From: Prochlorococcus sp. AG-424-P18
GTDB lineage: Bacteria; Cyanobacteriota; Cyanobacteriia; PCC-6307; Cyanobiaceae
Direction of reading: 5' to 3'
Assembly (NCBI GenBank): GCA_003213235.1
Contig: QCNJ01000011.1
Coordinates: forward strand, 1-49,523
Length of the DNA stretch: 49,523 nucleotides
Every line of letters begins with the position of its first letter. Within the stretch, counting starts at the first letter, position 1. The notes beneath the pieces are model-generated. The model worked only from the letters and a program-made list of their open reading frames with translations. It had not been told where the DNA came from and did no database searches. Shown one piece after another: positions 47,075 through 49,523 of the stretch. The position numbers and the translations under genes were made by a program.

Positions 47075-47683
47075 TTAGCTATGTACCCTTGGCAATATAA
47101 AAGTTTCAGCCAGTATTGCTGACTCAATTTCAGACAATTCCTCTAACCTTTTGAAAGTTTGATTTTTAGAAAATTTAGTTTGCGCTAGTTTCCAGTAAAC
47201 TCCAAAATGTCTTGCCTCACTCTCTAGCAGAGACTCATAAAGGGATTTAAACGATTTATCTTCATAATTTAGCGCAAGCAAGCTTAATCTTTCATGACTT
47301 CTTGCTTCAATAAGTCCTGCTATTAAGAAACTATCAAGCATTCTATTGGGCTCTTCCTTTCTTACATTCTTGGACAATTCAGCTCCATATGGAGGCGGTT
47401 TTAGGGATTCAAGAGAGTGTCCAAGATCCTTTAAAAAATAAAGTATTTTTTCAAAATGCTCTAACTCCTCTCTCGCTATTGGACTTAAAACTTCTGCCAG
47501 ATTTGGTTCTGATGGATATCTAAACATTAATTGAATAGCTACTCCTGCTGCTTTTCTTTCACAATGAGCATGGTCAATAAGAATATCTATTGGATTAGAT
47601 AATGCGAGTTTTATCCACTCATCTGAGGTAAATGACGATAAATATTTAATATGAGAAGTGGGCCTTTTAAAATCGACTAGCAT
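47075..47683 (-). CDS. tRNA-(ms2io6A)-hydroxylase (MiaE-like di-iron enzyme)
   Basis: A di-iron monooxygenase of 202 aa related to MiaE, which hydroxylates the isopentenyl group on A37 of tRNA. Iron ligands are visible in HAHCERKAAGVAIQLM, AREELEHFEKIL (ExxH), EARSHERLSLLA and ESEARHFGVYWKLA. Function is by family. It starts ATG, directly after aroQ on the same strand. Confidence 0.87.
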   Translation of the reverse strand: MLVDFKRPTSHIKYLSSFTSDEWIKLALSNPIDILIDHAHCERKAAGVAIQLMFRYPSEPNLAEVLSPIAREELEHFEKILYFLKDLGHSLESLKPPPYGAELSKNVRKEEPNRMLDSFLIAGLIEARSHERLSLLALNYEDKSFKSLYESLLESEARHFGVYWKLAQTKFSKNQTFKRLEELSEIESAILAETFILPRVHS

Positions 47684-48124
47684 TTAATCTTTAATACTCA
47701 AATATCCAATAATTCCTTCAAGAGCTAAGGTATAACTTGATATGCCGAATCCACTAATAATTCCTATAGCTTTATCTGTAAGAAAAGATTCTTTACGAAA
47801 ATCTTCTCTACTGAAAATATTTGAAATATGTAACTCTACAAATGGAATTTTTGATCCAATTAAAGCATCACGAATAGAAATCGAGGTATGAGTAAAAGCA
47901 CCAGCATTTATAAGAATACCTTGGATACTTTTTACAGACTCCTGAATTTTATCTACTATTTCTCCTTCGTGATTACTTTGAAAACATTCAAGATTAATAC
48001 TTTTTTCTTTAGCAACTTTAGTTAAATCTTTTTCTATATCACTCAATGTTTTATTACCATATATTTCAGGTTCTCTAGTGCCCAAAAGATTTAGATTTGG
48101 TCCATTTATCAATAAAATATTCAT
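47684..48124 (-). CDS. aroQ: type II 3-dehydroquinate dehydratase
   Basis: Third step of the shikimate pathway. The 146-aa type II enzyme has [20 protein letters not shown] (with the catalytic tyrosine in EIYGNKTL), [34 protein letters not shown] and [16 protein letters not shown]. The open frame extends upstream to 48190, but ATG 48124 fits the family start. It leads the minus-strand run aroQ, miaE-like, cobI, DUF1823. Confidence 0.94.
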   Translation of the reverse strand: MNILLINGPNLNLLGTREPEIYGNKTLSDIEKDLTKVAKEKSINLECFQSNHEGEIVDKIQESVKSIQGILINAGAFTHTSISIRDALIGSKIPFVELHISNIFSREDFRKESFLTDKAIGIISGFGISSYTLALEGIIGYLSIKD

Positions 48125-48226
48125 CATCAATAAAGTCTTTTCTTTACAAATGCTATCTAGAAAGAAACAAAAAAACCAAAACAATCTCACACAAAGTGTC
48201 CATTAACTGATAAGTTCAAATAGTGG

Positions 48227-48308
48227 GGGTCGGTGCCCGAGTGGTTAAAGGGGGCGGACTGTAAATCCGCTGGCTCTGCCTACGTTGGTTCAAATCCAAC
48301 CCGGCCCA
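48227..48308 (+). tRNA. tRNA-Tyr (GTA)
   Basis: The acceptor stem GGGTCGG pairs with CCGGCCC (48301-48307, one G-U). The anticodon stem GCGGA/TCCGC encloses GTA (48261-48263). A long variable arm (class II) and T stem GTTGG/CCAAC are clear. CCA is not encoded. Confidence 0.96.
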
Positions 48309-48317
48309 CTTTAAATT

Positions 48318-48389
<72 letters not shown>

Positions 48390-48495
48390 TCCTTAAAAAG
48401 CCCGACCACTACTTGCTTTTAAAGAATTTAGAAAGAAGAAAATATACTCTCCACTTCAAGTACTTATAAGTGAATATATGGACATATTAGCCAAA

Positions 48496-48608
48496 TCGCA
48501 CTAATATTCACACTATTTTACTTCTGATCTTTCAGAAGCAAAATAGTGCGATAACTAGTGCATTATTGACAATTAATCTAAAATAAGGGGCAATTAGCTC
48601 CTTTTTTT
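48496..48608 (+). promoter_or_regulatory. structured leader or small RNA upstream of the 131-aa membrane protein
   Basis: A 17-bp stem with one A-C mismatch (48511-48527 with 48532-48548, TCTT loop) competes with an outer pairing TCGCACTA (48496-48503) with TAGTGCGA (48544-48551). TAGTGC at 48556-48561 could also pair with the outer arm. A terminator-like hairpin (48585-48603) follows just before the ATG. This is the plan of a transcription attenuator or a terminated sRNA. I match it to no known family. Confidence 0.5.
48585..48608 (+). terminator. terminator-like hairpin ending at a start codon
   Basis: AAGGGGC (48585-48591) pairs with GCTCCTT (48597-48603, one G-U) around AATTA. Seven Ts (48602-48608) end directly at the ATG of the next gene, so termination here would block that gene. 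Confidence 0.6.
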
Positions 48609-49004
48609 ATGAAGTTAAAAAATATTTTAAAAACTACTGGAGCGCTTCATATCCTGTTGGGGTTGTTAATTATTTCTCTACTAATTTTTTCAGTGGAAAC
48701 TATTGCAGGCAACGCTTCAAGTGAAACATTGCTTCTTGTTAGAGGTACTGCAGATGTTGTAGCTGCTAGTAATTTAGGAATAGGTTTTTTATTGATTATT
48801 TGTAGTTCCATTAAAGATAAAGCCTCCTTAAGAAAAGTTTTATCAGGTGAATTAGCTTTGATGTTTTGTTTTTTGGCAGTAGCTCTATTTAATACTTTTA
48901 ACGCTGGGACAATTGTTGATGGAGGACCCCCTCCTCCTTTCTGGATTGTTTTAATAGTGAATCCTCTTTTATGTATCTATGGATTAGTTAACAATAAAAA
49001 TTGA
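48609..49004 (+). CDS. 131-aa four-helix membrane protein, unknown
   Basis: A small integral membrane protein with about four hydrophobic segments (about 10-33, 54-67, 79-95 and 109-126), a short basic start (MKLKNILKTTG) and a polar loop with DGGPPPPFW before the last helix. No motif is recognised. The ATG follows a T run that belongs to a terminator-like hairpin, and no ribosome binding site is visible, so expression is probably conditional. Nothing clear lies in 49005-49167. Confidence 0.75.
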   Translation: MKLKNILKTTGALHILLGLLIISLLIFSVETIAGNASSETLLLVRGTADVVAASNLGIGFLLIICSSIKDKASLRKVLSGELALMFCFLAVALFNTFNAGTIVDGGPPPPFWIVLIVNPLLCIYGLVNNKN

Positions 49005-49167
49005 AACGCTTACTAATTGCACCGCTATATTAAATACGATTGACAGTCGATATAGAAATTATAAAAATTAAATATTTCAGTAGATCGGAAGAAGAAAGCA
49101 AAAACATTACATGCTTTACTTACTTTTAACCTTGATATGTTTTAAATAAATTTAATTGATTATTTCT

Positions 49168-49523
49168 ATGGAAAAATTTTCCCAAAATCTTCTTAGGCTT
49201 TCTCTTTCAATATTATTTTTAAGTTTTCCTATTGGTTTTTTATTCGCAGGTTTTGAATATTTAAATACCAAAAAGTTTTTATCATCAAAATATGATGAAT
49301 TAAATGAAAAGATAGAAGACTATATTGAGGATATGGAAAAAACTTATCCTGAAACTATAAAATATTTTCCTTCAACTAAATTGGCAGATAAATCTCCTCT
49401 TGCAACATTACTTTTAACAAAATCAACTATGAAATTATTTCAAGTTTCCGAATATCTAAAATATAAAAATTCTATTTTGAATACTACTGACGAGATATCA
49501 AAGACTGTTGATGCATTTATAGA
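49168..49523 (+). CDS. membrane-anchored protein of unknown function, cut by the window end
   Basis: ATG 49168 opens a frame that runs off the edge, giving 118 residues so far. It has one N-terminal hydrophobic segment (about 11-30, LSLSILFLSFPIGFLFAGFE), then a charged helical region (KYDELNEKIEDYIEDMEKTY) and more helices without clear motifs. A signal anchor with a soluble coiled-coil domain is likely. Function unknown. Confidence 0.7.
   Translation, partial: MEKFSQNLLRLSLSILFLSFPIGFLFAGFEYLNTKKFLSSKYDELNEKIEDYIEDMEKTYPETIKYFPSTKLADKSPLATLLLTKSTMKLFQVSEYLKYKNSILNTTDEISKTVDAFI

Overview
The window is AT-rich, tightly packed cyanobacterial chromosome. It looks like a high-light Prochlorococcus or a very close relative. 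Supporting signs are chlG (chlorophyll synthase), ndhB, lrtA-type hibernation factor, sepF, pipX/pipY, DUF2862, DUF4278 and DUF1823, very short spacers, and many TTG and GTG start codons. I see no insertion sequence, prophage, integrase, CRISPR array or rRNA operon. It is mostly core genome, with two tRNA genes and a few gene-poor pockets of small ORFs and RNA structure.

Layout. 1-9 kb: topA (minus), ndhB, an orphan ABC ATPase, birA, a DUF721 protein, menG and hisF (minus), DUF2862 and chlG. 9-15 kb: a class A penicillin-binding protein, rsmB, two small genes missed by size cut-offs, then a minus-strand cassette of DCC oxidoreductase, TIGR03643, DUF2256 and a photolyase-like protein. 15-21 kb: a 67-aa unknown, trmH, a peptide-type ABC permease, lepA, mqo, an Nfu scaffold and a small membrane protein. 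21-25 kb: a glutamine-II (downstream-peptide) riboswitch in front of a DUF4278 protein, an intrinsic terminator, an ArsM-like methyltransferase, a NifS-like PLP enzyme, and a gene-poor pocket with small or broken ORFs. 25-34 kb: an SDR, murE, a DUF836 thioredoxin-like protein, yidD, rpsD, a sulfur amino acid cluster (two cystathionine-family enzymes plus cysK), queA and the pyruvate dehydrogenase E2. 34-43 kb: YlqD-like protein, acyl-ACP synthetase, lipB, hpf/lrtA, a DeoC-like protein, recO, a glycosyltransferase, proC, sepF, pipY and pipX. 43-49.5 kb: an EcfT-like protein, der, DUF1823, cobI, miaE-like, aroQ, tRNA-Tyr, tRNA-Thr, a structured leader, a small membrane protein and a truncated last gene.

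Functional themes are chlorophyll and phylloquinone synthesis, electron transfer (NDH-1, Mqo), nitrogen and carbon sensing (PipX/PipY and the glutamine riboswitch), sulfur amino acid metabolism, peptidoglycan and division (MurE, PBP, SepF), and translation or ribosome maintenance (LepA, Der, RsmB, TrmH, QueA, MiaE, HPF).

The points most worth a second look are: (1) an unassigned leader at 48496-48608 with alternative hairpins and a terminator-like stem ending at the start codon; (2) a photolyase-like protein missing most [4Fe-4S] cysteines, in a four-gene cassette; (3) an 8-G tract that puts the expected MenG C-terminus out of frame; (4) the DUF4278 start codon lying inside the predicted riboswitch pseudoknot; (5) a DeoC homologue with the Schiff-base lysine replaced. 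No similarity search was run. Family names come from motif recognition.
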